A stretch of 22,220 bases of DNA, from contig DASYJY010000220.1 in the NCBI GenBank assembly GCA_035995985.1, forward strand, positions 1 through 22,220, in the 5' to 3' direction. The stretch's first letter is position 1. Each line of letters opens with the position of its first letter. The translations under genes were made by a program, and so were the position numbers. The notes under the pieces are model-generated. The model was not told the origin of the DNA. It did no database searches and worked only from the letters and a program-made list of their open reading frames with translations. This DNA is from JADGNZ01 sp035995985. Its GTDB lineage: Bacteria > Acidobacteriota > Thermoanaerobaculia > Gp7-AA8. Positions 1 through 7,628 of the stretch are shown in pieces.

Positions 1-13
1 CCCCCCCCCCCCC
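1..13. other. Homopolymer C run at window edge
   Basis: The window opens with 13 consecutive C. Nothing else in the window has such a run. It may be a contig end or an assembly or sequencing artefact rather than biology. It means the promoter region of the first gene may be cut off. Confidence 0.6.
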
Positions 14-101
14 AGCGTCACACTAACGAGCCCCACCGAGGACCCTGACCGCCTGTAAAGGTTTTCATCAGGCGCAAATTGTGTACGCAATGGAGAGCGA
101 A

Positions 102-569
102 ATGGGGAAGCTTCGGCCGGGGCAAACCGGTTCATCTGGTAACATGCACGTCCTTATGGTAGGCAACCGAATTCGCGTGGCACGGCAGTCGCGAAACCTT
201 TCGCTCACCGAGTTGGCCGGCCGCGCGGAGATCAGCGCAGCGACCCTCTCCCGTATCGAGCGAGACAAACAGAATCTTGATCTCGGGCTCTTCCTGACCC
301 TGACCGGCATCCTCAAGTTGACTCCGCACGAAGTCCTCGGCGACGTCACCGATGACGAGGGCGTCGATCCGCTCGTCCGCGCGATCAGCGGCATGCAGAC
401 CGGCGAACGCGCCCAACTGTGGCGCTCGCTGGCCGCCGAGCGGAAGACGCACCGCAGCCGTAAGGCCGACGGCCGCGCCGTCGCCAACGAAGTCGAAGAG
501 CTGCTCGCGCAGGTCGACTTCATCCGCGGCGAAATCGAGTCGGTGCAGAAGCGTTTGCGGCGCCGGTAA
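102..569 (+). CDS. Xre-family helix-turn-helix transcriptional regulator
   Basis: A small cytoplasmic DNA-binding protein of about 155 residues. An N-terminal Xre/Cro-type helix-turn-helix begins at VGNRIRVARQSRNLSLTELA and continues through AEISAATLSRIERDKQ, the typical recognition-helix pattern, then LFLTLTGILKL and a VLGD end typical of SinR/HTH_3 domains. The C-terminal half (EELLAQVDFIRGEIESVQKRL) is charged and probably helical, perhaps for dimerisation; no ligand domain is recognised. The ATG at 102 is preferred because GGAGAG lies at 92-97. GTG 81 and ATG 90 in the same frame lack a clear ribosome site, and ATG 144 would still leave a full HTH. It converges on the CheB-CheR gene with 44 bases between stops. 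Its target is unknown; autoregulation is common in the family but no operator is visible. Confidence 0.85.
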   Translation: MGKLRPGQTGSSGNMHVLMVGNRIRVARQSRNLSLTELAGRAEISAATLSRIERDKQNLDLGLFLTLTGILKLTPHEVLGDVTDDEGVDPLVRAISGMQTGERAQLWRSLAAERKTHRSRKADGRAVANEVEELLAQVDFIRGEIESVQKRLRRR

Positions 570-595
570 GCGTCCGACGCACGCAAGACCAACCG

Positions 596-614
596 GGGAG
601 TTCGACGGACTCCC
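596..614. terminator. Weak hairpin between convergent genes
   Basis: GGGAGT (596-601) pairs with ACTCCC (609-614) across a 7-base loop. It sits between the convergent regulator and CheB-CheR genes and touches the stop codon of the latter. No T-run follows on either strand, so a terminator role is only suggested by position. Confidence 0.3.
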
Positions 615-3148
615 TACCGCTTCTTCTTCAGCTGTTCGATGTCGATGAGCACCAGCACCGCGCCGTCGATTTTGTTGTCGGCGGTTTTGTAGGGGCGGAT
701 GCGCAGCAGGTAGGCGTGACCTTCGCGATCGTGGACGCGCAGCTCGCGGACCTCCAGCGTGTCGATTACGCCGGCGATCATTGCGTCGAGATCCTGGACG
801 TCGAGCGTCAGGCTCAGATCGCGGATCGAGCGGCCGGCGTCGGATGGAATCAGGTTCAGCAGCCGTTGCGCGCTCGGATTGAAGCGGCGGATGCGCAAGG
901 TGCTGTCCAGCATCACGATCGGCAGATCGACGGACGCCAGAAGATTGAGGAGATCGTTGTTGACGTGGCCCAGCTCGTCGTTGCGGTGCTCGAGCTCCTC
1001 GTTGAGCGTCATCAGCTCCTCGTTGCTCGACTGCAGCTCTTCCTTCGCCGTCTCCAGTTCCTCGTTCGTCGATTGCAGCTCCTCGTTGCTCGACTGGATC
1101 TCCTCGTTCGCGGAACGAAGCTCCTCGTTCATCGCCTCCTGCTCTTCGATGATCGATTGCAGGTAATCGCGGGTCGCTTCCAGCTCGCGCTTCAGGCGGA
1201 TGGTCTGCTTCGTGTCGGCAGCGGGCGCGGCGGTCTTCTTTTGACGTGACTTGGAAGGCGCCTCCGGACGTTGCGGCTCGAAGAGGATGATGAAGTACCG
1301 GCCGCCGCTCGGGCCGACGAACGGAATCACATCGATCGTCACGGTCTGCGTCTGCCCGTCGCTGGCGATCGTGATCCCCTCGCGCCGCACCGAGCTGTCT
1401 TTTTTCCTGGCCGCGTGAATGGCCGTACGCAGTTCGGCGAGCAATCCTTCGCGCGCCATCTTCAGCAGATTGAAACTGGCGGCGCCGGGCGCGGGCTCGA
1501 GATACGTGCTGGTGCGGCCGCGGAACTGGAGGATCTCCATATCCTCGTCGATGACCACGCCGGCGGGAGAGAAGCGCGACAGCAGCACGCGGTCGGCTTC
1601 GCGAAAGAGATTCGGAGCCGCGAGCGCTTCGTCGTCGATCAATCGCAGACGTTCGTGGCCGTGGCCGCTGAGGGGAAGTGTGGCGCGCGTCAAGTCGAGC
1701 GGCAGCCGGCCGTGGGCGCCTTTGCGTTGATAGATCTTGTTGCGGCGGTCCATGATCGTGAAGAGATCGGCGTAGTTGCCGATGGTCTCCGAGCTGCCGA
1801 GGAGCAGATAGCCGTCGGGCTGGAGCGAATAGTGAAAGATCGACATCACGCGGCGTTGCAGAACCACGCCGAGGTAAATCAGAACGTTGCGGCAACTGAT
1901 CAGATCGAGCTTTGAGAACGGCGGATCCTTCGTCAGATTCTGGCGCGCGAAGATGCAACAGTCGCGAATTGATTTTGACACCCGGTAGCCGCTGTCGACT
2001 TTCGTGAAAAAGCGCCGCAGCCGTTCCGGCGACACTTCCGCGGCGATGCTTTCCGTGTACATGCCGCTGCGGGCACGTTCAATCGACGCGTCGCTGACGT
2101 CGGTGCCGAAGACCTGCACCGGGCACTCGATTTCCAGCGCCGCCATCGCTTCGTGAAAAACGATCGCGAGCGAGTAGACCTCCTCGCCGGTGGCGCAGCC
2201 AGGCACCCAGATCCGCAACGGTTTATCGCTGCGGTTGCGCATGAGCGCCGGCAGCACTTCGTTTTGAAGGGCGCCGAACACTTCCGGATCGCGGAAGAAC
2301 GACGTCACGCGGATGAGGATGTCGTTGTAGAGGTTCTCGATCTCGTCGCGTTTATCACGGAGGATTTCGATGTAGTCGCCGAGCGTCTCCACCTTGTGCA
2401 GTGCCATCCGCCGCCGAATGCGCCGCTCGATCGTCGGCGGCTTGTAGTGCGTGAAGTCGACGTCGTGCGCAGTCCGCAGCAGGGTGAAGATCGTTCCGAG
2501 ATCGTGCTCGCTGAAACGGTCGGCGTCATCCTCGCGTGCGACGTACGGATGGCGCGCGATGCGGACGATCTCCGCGGCAATGTCCGCGGGCGACAAAACG
2601 AAATCGATCGCGCCCGCGGCGATGGCGCTGCGCGGCATGCCATCAAACTTCGCGCTGTCGTCCTGCGCGAAGGTGATTCCGCCCTCGGCTTTGATCGCTT
2701 TCGAGCCGAGGGTGCCATCGGACGCGGTCCCGGAAAGGATGACGCTGATTGCGCGGCTTCCGAGATCGGCAGCGAGCGATCGCAGCAGCGCATCGATCGG
2801 CATCGTGGCGCGGTCGCCGCGTGGTTCCACGCGCAATACGCCGTCGGCGAATGTCACCGCGCCGTCGGGCGGAGCGACGTAGAGAACATTCGGCTCGATC
2901 GTCGTCGTGTCGGTCGCAAGATGGACAGGCATGTTCGTAACGCGGCCGAGGATCTGCGGCAGCTCGCTGATGTGGCCTGGATCCGAATGCTGCAGATAGA
3001 TGATGGCCAGCCCGGAACCGGCGGGGACGTTCCGCAGGAAGTCCATGAACGGCTCGAGTCCACCGGCCGAGGAGCCGACGCCGATGATCGGAAAATGCGA
3101 ATTCTGTTGCTGCACGGCACGGGCGCGCGGCTTTCGCTTCGTTTCCAT
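614..3148 (-). CDS. CheB-CheR fusion with PAS domains and coiled coil (no kinase domain)
   Basis: A multidomain sensory protein of 844 residues. The CheB methylesterase domain (about 18-200) keeps the catalytic triad: Ser27 in GVGSSAGG, His54 in LQHSDPGH, Asp144 in SGTASDGT. A CheR methyltransferase follows: helical N-terminal part with ERRIRRRMALH (about 214-275), SAM-binding motif VPGCATGEE (about 315-323), FGTDVSD, and DLISCRNVLIYL (about 415-426). Then comes a PAS-like region (about 520-625), a long coiled coil of NEELQSS-type heptads (about 650-730), and a second PAS (about 737-835) ending in IDIEQLKKKR. Many relatives continue into a histidine kinase; this one stops after PAS, and it has no receiver domain. 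The likely output is methylation or demethylation of a receptor-like partner, or protein interaction through the coil. ATG 3148 is chosen because the frame above it is not protein-like; the ribosome site is weak. The gene is divergent from endonuclease III. Family assignment is firm; the pathway is unknown. Confidence 0.93.
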   Translation of the reverse strand: METKRKPRARAVQQQNSHFPIIGVGSSAGGLEPFMDFLRNVPAGSGLAIIYLQHSDPGHISELPQILGRVTNMPVHLATDTTTIEPNVLYVAPPDGAVTFADGVLRVEPRGDRATMPIDALLRSLAADLGSRAISVILSGTASDGTLGSKAIKAEGGITFAQDDSAKFDGMPRSAIAAGAIDFVLSPADIAAEIVRIARHPYVAREDDADRFSEHDLGTIFTLLRTAHDVDFTHYKPPTIERRIRRRMALHKVETLGDYIEILRDKRDEIENLYNDILIRVTSFFRDPEVFGALQNEVLPALMRNRSDKPLRIWVPGCATGEEVYSLAIVFHEAMAALEIECPVQVFGTDVSDASIERARSGMYTESIAAEVSPERLRRFFTKVDSGYRVSKSIRDCCIFARQNLTKDPPFSKLDLISCRNVLIYLGVVLQRRVMSIFHYSLQPDGYLLLGSSETIGNYADLFTIMDRRNKIYQRKGAHGRLPLDLTRATLPLSGHGHERLRLIDDEALAAPNLFREADRVLLSRFSPAGVVIDEDMEILQFRGRTSTYLEPAPGAASFNLLKMAREGLLAELRTAIHAARKKDSSVRREGITIASDGQTQTVTIDVIPFVGPSGGRYFIILFEPQRPEAPSKSRQKKTAAPAADTKQTIRLKRELEATRDYLQSIIEEQEAMNEELRSANEEIQSSNEELQSTNEELETAKEELQSSNEELMTLNEELEHRNDELGHVNNDLLNLLASVDLPIVMLDSTLRIRRFNPSAQRLLNLIPSDAGRSIRDLSLTLDVQDLDAMIAGVIDTLEVRELRVHDREGHAYLLRIRPYKTADNKIDGAVLVLIDIEQLKKKR
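950..1135 (-). repeat. 21-base periodic repeat encoding coiled-coil heptads
   Basis: Within the CheB-CheR-PAS gene, an imperfect 21-base unit (plus-strand core CTCCTCGTTGCTCGACTG) recurs about eight times. It encodes heptads of the type NEELQSS/NEELQST. It is a protein-level coiled-coil repeat common in this family, but at DNA level it could expand or contract in frame by slippage. Confidence 0.75.
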
Positions 3149-3247
3149 CGGTACGGCTCGTGAGGCCAGAATGGGCTCCTCTCTGAAAGTTTCGATTGTA
3201 CCTGCGCGCGAATGGTATCTACGTCCGACGCCGTTGCGTCGTTGAAG

Positions 3248-3883
3248 ATGAAGAAGGGCGATAAAGCTGTTCGTATCGGGAAAATCCTGGACCGGCTCTA
3301 CCCGGAGCCGCCGATCCCGCTCGAGCACAAGGATCCGTTCACGTTACTCGTGGCGGTGGTGTTGTCGGCCCAGACGACGGACGTGCAGGTGAACAAAGTG
3401 ACGCCGGCGCTCTTCGCACGCGCACCGACGCCGGAGAAATTGGCGGCGATGAGCGATGGCGACATCCTGGCCATCATCCGAAGCTGCGGCCTCGCGCCGG
3501 GGAAGGCGCGCAATATCCGGAAGCTCGCGCAGACGATCATCGACGAGCACGGCGGGCGCGTTCCGAACGACATCGAGGCACTGGAGAAATTACCCGGCGT
3601 CGGACACAAAACCGCCAGCGTGGTCGTGTCGCAGGCATTCGGCGAGCCGGCATTCGCAGTCGATACGCACATCCACCGTCTGGCGTGGCGATGGGGATTG
3701 TCCTCGGGAAAGAATGTCGAACAGACCGAACGCGATCTGAAGAAGCTCTTTCCGCGGGAGGAGTGGGCAAAGCGGCATCTGCAGATGATTTACTTCGGCC
3801 GCGAATATTGTCCGGCGCGGAATCACGATTTCGAGCAGTGCCCGATCTGTTCGTGGGCGGCGCCGAAGTCGCGGCGTGGGTAG
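3248..3883 (+). CDS. nth: Endonuclease III (DNA glycosylase/AP lyase)
   Basis: A base-excision repair enzyme of 211 residues that removes oxidised pyrimidines and nicks abasic sites. The helix-hairpin-helix LPGVGHKT holds the catalytic lysine (Lys121), and VDTHIHRL holds the catalytic aspartate (Asp139), almost the same numbers as Lys120 and Asp138 of E. coli Nth. This match favours ATG 3248; ATG 3212 in frame would add 12 residues. LLVAVVLSAQTTD near the start is also typical. The iron-sulfur region is unusual: Cys188, Cys198 and Cys201 are present with spacing C-X9-C-X2-C and no fourth cysteine before the end, against C-X6-C-X2-C-X5-C in E. coli. The cluster may be altered or absent. The gene stands alone, divergent from CheB-CheR, and is followed by a palindromic repeat. 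Confidence 0.93.
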   Translation: MKKGDKAVRIGKILDRLYPEPPIPLEHKDPFTLLVAVVLSAQTTDVQVNKVTPALFARAPTPEKLAAMSDGDILAIIRSCGLAPGKARNIRKLAQTIIDEHGGRVPNDIEALEKLPGVGHKTASVVVSQAFGEPAFAVDTHIHRLAWRWGLSSGKNVEQTERDLKKLFPREEWAKRHLQMIYFGREYCPARNHDFEQCPICSWAAPKSRRG

Positions 3884-3909
3884 CAATACCAGTCGCTGCG
3901 ACTCGCGCA

Positions 3910-3978
3910 AGCACAGACAAGAGTGTCTGTGCCACACGAGTTTCGCCTCAATGTGGCACAGACACTCTTGGCTGTGCT
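3910..3978. repeat. Palindromic interspersed repeat (27-bp arms)
   Basis: Arms 3910-3936 and 3952-3978 are inverted copies matching at 26 of 27 positions, with a 15-base loop. The core contains AGAGTGTCTGTGCCACA. It starts 26 bases after the nth stop and could also act as a transcript-end hairpin, though no T-run follows. A related single arm occurs at 15284-15310, so this looks like a dispersed REP- or MITE-like family rather than a gene-specific terminator. Confidence 0.8.
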
Positions 3979-4044
3979 GGTGAGGCTTGCGCCGGCTGCG
4001 GAGTAAACAAAATCTCTGTCGGTGTTCCGCCACCCAACCACCCA

Positions 4045-6066
4045 ATGCGTTCCATCCTCTGCATCCTTTTGTTCGCGGTCTCCGCGCACGCGGCCGTCCG
4101 CGCCGATGACGCCGGACAGTTCGAAGTGCGCCGCGCGCCGGCGTGGATCGACACGGTTGCCGTCGATGAACATGCGGCAACGAGCAACGTCCGATCCGGA
4201 ATCGAAGGGCTGCTCGACGATCACCAGGTTCGCGTTGCCGGCGCGAACGTCGACGAGTACTTTCGCCGCGTGCGCCAGGTCGTCACCTCGGCCGGCGTAC
4301 AGAACGCGTCGGAATTGAACATCGACTTCGATCCGTCGTTTCAGCGGCTCGTGCTGCACGACGTCGTCGTCATTCGCGGCGGCAAGCGGATCGACGAGCT
4401 GGCGCGCGATGAGGTGCGCATCATCGAGAAAGAGTCGGACGCGAGCGAGAGCATCTACGACGGCCAGCTGACGGCGCTGCTGTTTCTGAAGGACGTTCGC
4501 CCCGGCGACATCCTCGACTACTCCTGGTCGCTCGAAGGCTCGAACCCGCTCCTCGGCGGACGCTACGCCGACGAATTCGATTTCAGCACCGGCGTTCCGA
4601 CCCGACTGATGCGTCATCGGCTGGTCTGGCCGAAGGGGCGTCCGCTGCACGTCAGCAAGCCGGCGCAGATCTCCGGCGACGCGTGGATCTGGGAACGCCG
4701 CAACGTCGCCGCGACCGATGCCGAGGATTCGACGCCGGATTGGTACGAACCGTCGGAAGTCGTGCAGGTGACGGAGTACGGATCGTGGAGCGAAGTCGCG
4801 AAGTGGGCCGACGCGCTCTTCCAACTCGACGACGCATCGCGCGCCACGATCGCCGGAATCGCCGGCGACATCCGCAAATCGAATCACACCCGCGACGCGC
4901 AGGTCGTCGCCGCCATCCGTTTCGTGCAGGACGACATCCGCTACCTCGGCATCGAGATGGGACGCGGTTCGCACGAGCCCCGACAGCCGGCGGTGGTCAT
5001 GAATCAGCGTTACGGCGACTGCAAGGACAAGGCGCTCTTCCTCGCGGCGCTCCTGCGCGAGCTCGGCGTCGAGGCGTATCCGGCGTTAGTGAATACAAAG
5101 CTGCGCCGCCATCTCGACGACTTCCTCCCCTCGCCGTTTCTCTTCGACCACGTCATTACCGAAGTGCTCGACGGCGGCAGGACGTATTGGATCGACGGCA
5201 CGCTGGCCGATCAGGGCGGGACGTTGGCGACGATCGATACGCCGGGCGATGAGCGCGCGCTCATCGTCCAGCCGGAAACGACGGCGCTTGCGAACATCGT
5301 CGTGCAGAGCCACGGCAGTATTAATGTCGAAGAGATCATCAGCGGGAGTCGGGAGTCGGGGGTCGTAGAGACGGACTCCGACACCCGACACCCGAGCCCC
5401 GACTCCCATCGCTTTACGCTCGAAGTCACATCCACATACAGCGGCCGCGACGCCGACGACATGCGCGCCGAGCTGTCCGGCCAGTCGCTCGCGGACGTGG
5501 CGAAGACGCATCTCAATCGCTACGCCGCCGACCATCCGCGCATCGAAGCGCTCGGCGCGCCGTCGATCACCGACGACCGCAGCGGGAACGTCATCGTTCT
5601 TCGCGAGCGCTACGCCATTCGCGATCTTTGGACGAACGGCTCGTGGACCTACTACCCGCGCGCCATCGAGCAACATCTGACGCGTCCGGAAACACTGGTC
5701 CGCTCGATGCCGCTCGCGGTCGCCTATCCGCGCAACGTCACCGAACGGCTGAGCATCCGCGGCGGCGCGAATGCTCAGGTCGAGGACAACGATAACGTCG
5801 TCGCCAGTCCCGCGCTTCATTACGAACAGCACGTCGCGCGCGGCCACGATCTTGTCATCACGACCACGCTCCGGGCGATGAAGGACTCAGTGTCAAGCGC
5901 CGAGGTTCCCGATCATCTGGCGGCGCTGAATGAAATGCACGATGCGCTCGCCGTCACGCTCGAGCCGGCCAAGAAATCGATCGCGCCGCGGGCCGCCGAG
6001 CTCGGCGGAGGCATTGTCATCATCGGCATTGTGGCCGCGCTCGCCATAAGACGTAGACGAACATAA
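4045..6066 (+). CDS. Exported DUF3857 / transglutaminase-like domain protein
   Basis: A protein of 673 residues with a signal peptide (MRSILCILLFAVSAHAAVRA), so it acts outside the cytoplasm. A DUF3857 region (about 30-215) is followed by a transglutaminase-like fold (about 265-395). The cysteine-protease-type triad is intact: Cys326 in RYGDCKDKA, His369 in FDHVITEV, Asp384 in YWIDGTL. The C-terminal part is beta-rich and ends in a hydrophobic segment (GGGIVIIGIVAALAI) followed by RRRRT, which predicts a single membrane anchor with most of the protein in the periplasm. The frame is open upstream to 3685 through the repeat, but the signal peptide fixes ATG 4045. A GC-rich inverted repeat is embedded in frame at about residues 434-455. 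The family is common in Acidobacteriota and Bacteroidetes; its substrate is not known. Confidence 0.88.
   Translation: MRSILCILLFAVSAHAAVRADDAGQFEVRRAPAWIDTVAVDEHAATSNVRSGIEGLLDDHQVRVAGANVDEYFRRVRQVVTSAGVQNASELNIDFDPSFQRLVLHDVVVIRGGKRIDELARDEVRIIEKESDASESIYDGQLTALLFLKDVRPGDILDYSWSLEGSNPLLGGRYADEFDFSTGVPTRLMRHRLVWPKGRPLHVSKPAQISGDAWIWERRNVAATDAEDSTPDWYEPSEVVQVTEYGSWSEVAKWADALFQLDDASRATIAGIAGDIRKSNHTRDAQVVAAIRFVQDDIRYLGIEMGRGSHEPRQPAVVMNQRYGDCKDKALFLAALLRELGVEAYPALVNTKLRRHLDDFLPSPFLFDHVITEVLDGGRTYWIDGTLADQGGTLATIDTPGDERALIVQPETTALANIVVQSHGSINVEEIISGSRESGVVETDSDTRHPSPDSHRFTLEVTSTYSGRDADDMRAELSGQSLADVAKTHLNRYAADHPRIEALGAPSITDDRSGNVIVLRERYAIRDLWTNGSWTYYPRAIEQHLTRPETLVRSMPLAVAYPRNVTERLSIRGGANAQVEDNDNVVASPALHYEQHVARGHDLVITTTLRAMKDSVSSAEVPDHLAALNEMHDALAVTLEPAKKSIAPRAAELGGGIVIIGIVAALAIRRRRT
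5344..5407. repeat. Inverted, tandem GGGAGTC-type repeat inside a coding region
   Basis: The left side (5344-5365) has tandem GGGAGTC units; the right side (5384-5407) is an imperfect inverted copy ending CCCCGACTCCC. It lies within the DUF3857/transglutaminase gene and encodes the low-complexity stretch SGSRESGVV to SPDSHR, between two well-formed domains, without shifting the frame. It looks like an intergenic-type repeat that has landed in a gene. Confidence 0.7.
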
Positions 6067-6201
6067 GTCGTCCGTGGAAATAGGTCCGTCGGCACCAATG
6101 TTGGTCCGAGCCTGGCGTGACTGGTCTGTACGCGAGCCGTTGAGTGACGATGGTCGCCTCCGCGGATCTCAGGCAGCATCACGAAACATCGGCAACAAAT
6201 C

Positions 6202-6210
6202 AAAGGAGAG
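6202..6210 (+). promoter_or_regulatory. Strong ribosome binding site of cold-shock gene
   Basis: AAAGGAGAG ends 8 bases before the ATG at 6219. It decides that start over the in-frame ATG at 6144. The preceding 152 bases (6067-6218) hold no gene and would be a long leader, as in many cold-shock mRNAs; no clear -35/-10 pair or cold-box was identified. Confidence 0.8.
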
Positions 6211-6218
6211 TCTCAAGA

Positions 6219-6425
6219 ATGCGTAGCACCGGTACTGTTAAATGGTTCAACGATGCGAAGGGCTTCGGCTTTATCACCACCGAGGGCGGCGAGGACGTGT
6301 TCGTACACTTCTCGGCCATCCAGTCGAAGGGTTTCCGTTCACTGGCCGAAGGCTCGCAGGTCGAGTTCGACCTCGTGCAGGGTCCGAAGGGCCTCCAGGC
6401 GGCGAACGTCACCATCCCGCAATAA
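6219..6425 (+). CDS. Cold-shock protein (CspA family)
   Basis: A 68-residue single cold-shock domain that binds single-stranded RNA and DNA and acts as an RNA chaperone. It starts MRSTGTVKWFNDAKGFGFIT and carries both RNA-binding motifs, KGFGFIT (RNP1) and VFVHFS (RNP2), then the usual SLAEGSQVEFD and GLQAANVT ending. The length is normal for CspA proteins. It is monocistronic, with its own leader, strong ribosome site and a hairpin terminator 20 bases after the stop. Whether it is cold-induced cannot be told from sequence. Confidence 0.97.
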   Translation: MRSTGTVKWFNDAKGFGFITTEGGEDVFVHFSAIQSKGFRSLAEGSQVEFDLVQGPKGLQAANVTIPQ

Positions 6426-6445
6426 GCGTACAGACAGCAGTGCAC

Positions 6446-6474
6446 GAAAAGGGCGGCCAATGGCCGTCCTTTTC
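6446..6474. terminator. Rho-independent terminator, probably bidirectional
   Basis: A 13-bp stem (6446-6458 with 6462-6474, one G-T pair) closes a 3-base loop AAT. The stem foot is GAAAAGG/CCTTTTC, giving a T-run on the plus strand and an A-run that reads as T-run on the minus strand. It follows the cold-shock gene and lies 4 bases beyond the stop of the convergent lipoprotein gene, so it can serve both. Confidence 0.85.
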
Positions 6475-6477
6475 ATT

Positions 6478-7536
6478 TCATGGCGCTACGCGCTCGCCCG
6501 GCCGCGGCGGTTTGCCGAGGTCGTTGAAATCGCGCATATAGACGAGAAGGCCGTAATCGGGTTGATTGCGCGTAAAGCCGGCCACGAGCTGCTCGTTGTA
6601 GCGGTCGATGTAGAAGTCGAACGGATCGCTCGGATCGGTGTCGGCGACTTGCATATTCGCATCGACCATCAGCAGTTTCCCCATCCGCAACGTGCCGCCG
6701 CGATACAGCATCGTGTTCTTCTCCTCGGGATGCGGCAGGACGAGCTCCGGCAGATGGCGTCCGGCATCGAAGATTTGAATCAACTCATCGCCTTCGATGC
6801 GCACAGCGACGAGATGGAGTTCCACTTTCGGCGGCGGTAGCGCGCGGTTCGGATCGAGCAGCAGGTCGTTGCCCTCGGCCGAAATACCGCGATCCTTCGG
6901 CAGCGTCAGCATCTTCTGTAGCGTCATCCCCACTGCTTTCAGTAGTCCGAGGCCGTTGATGCCGCAGATCTCGAGCTTTGTCGGATGGATGCGCAGCAAG
7001 CCGTTCGACACCGACACATCCGCGAACATCGCGAATGGGATATCGACGACCTTGTGAATGATGCCGCTCTGCTTGAGCTGCTTGCCGGCCCTCTCCGCAT
7101 GCAGATTGCGCAGCGGCGGATTGGGATATCCGAAGATGTAGCGGTTCATCAGCACGTCGAGGCTGGTGCCGTTCAATCCGATCGTGGCCGTGTCGACCTT
7201 CATCACGAACGAGAGCTTGTTGTCGAAGTTCAGCGGCGCGCCGGGCGTGTTCGATACAAGCTCGCCGCGCATCGAATGAATGTCGAGGAACGCGTCCTGA
7301 TCGATGTGAAACCACACGTTCCGCATCAACGCCTGCGTCGGCGCCTTCGACGCCGCCTCGGATGGCGTCGGCATCGCGCCCGCTCCCATCGGCGAGATCA
7401 CCGGCGACGCTGCAGGAGTGATCGGCGCGAGCGGACCCTTCACGCAGCAACAGGCGGGCAGGAGCAAGAGCGACAACAGCACGGTCGACATCGACGTCAG
7501 GATCGCGATCGGTTTCCACGGCAGTTGGCGAGCCAT
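6478..7536 (-). CDS. Hypothetical lipoprotein
   Basis: A 352-residue protein with an N-terminal signal (about 8-28) ending in the lipobox LLPAC; Cys29 would be lipidated, followed by CCVKG and a Pro/Ala/Ser-rich linker (about 35-70). The rest (FHIDQDAFLDIHSMRGELV, ATIGLNGTSLDVLMNRYIF, LRIHPTKLEICGINGLGLL, ALPPPKVELHLVAVRIEGD) alternates beta strands and short helices, loosely like lipid-binding DUF2993/SMP-type folds; that resemblance is a guess. Probably anchored in the outer or inner membrane facing the periplasm. It is divergent from the ABC transporter genes (92 bases apart) and convergent with csp. I do not recognise a specific function. Confidence 0.8.
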   Translation of the reverse strand: MARQLPWKPIAILTSMSTVLLSLLLLPACCCVKGPLAPITPAASPVISPMGAGAMPTPSEAASKAPTQALMRNVWFHIDQDAFLDIHSMRGELVSNTPGAPLNFDNKLSFVMKVDTATIGLNGTSLDVLMNRYIFGYPNPPLRNLHAERAGKQLKQSGIIHKVVDIPFAMFADVSVSNGLLRIHPTKLEICGINGLGLLKAVGMTLQKMLTLPKDRGISAEGNDLLLDPNRALPPPKVELHLVAVRIEGDELIQIFDAGRHLPELVLPHPEEKNTMLYRGGTLRMGKLLMVDANMQVADTDPSDPFDFYIDRYNEQLVAGFTRNQPDYGLLVYMRDFNDLGKPPRPGERVAP

Positions 7537-7628
7537 ACAGCTGAGCCGTTCACGAAAAGTGCCGGATTTATCCGCAGATTATGCAGATTCAAAAACTCCC
7601 GCACTCCCCTCCCGTATCATCCACGCAC

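Noticed and set aside
51..73. Inverted repeat GCCTG/CAGGC upstream of the regulator as an operator
   Set aside because: Only 5-base arms, 13 bases apart, and close to a doubtful window edge; too weak to call.
950..1135. The 21-base repeats as a CRISPR or minisatellite array
   Set aside because: The units are imperfect, have no spacers and translate into coiled-coil heptads typical of this protein family.
132..1958. A 608-codon open frame on the minus strand spanning the regulator and part of the CheB-CheR gene
   Set aside because: It overlaps the clear CheB-CheR frame and the Xre gene, is Arg-rich and low-complexity, and has no recognisable domain. It is a GC-driven shadow.
2153..3163. A 336-codon plus-strand open frame opposite the CheB domain
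   Set aside because: It mirrors codons of a strongly supported CheB domain on the other strand, with no start signal or domain.
3685..4044. N-terminal extension of the transglutaminase-like gene by 120 codons
   Set aside because: The extension overlaps nth and runs through the palindromic repeat; a clear signal peptide begins at 4045.
3823..4974. A 383-codon minus-strand open frame
   Set aside because: Antisense to the DUF3857 region, compositionally skewed, and it runs through the palindromic repeat.
6067..6218. A riboswitch or cold-box in the csp leader
   Set aside because: The leader is long enough, but I could not identify a conserved box, thermosensor fold or promoter with any confidence.
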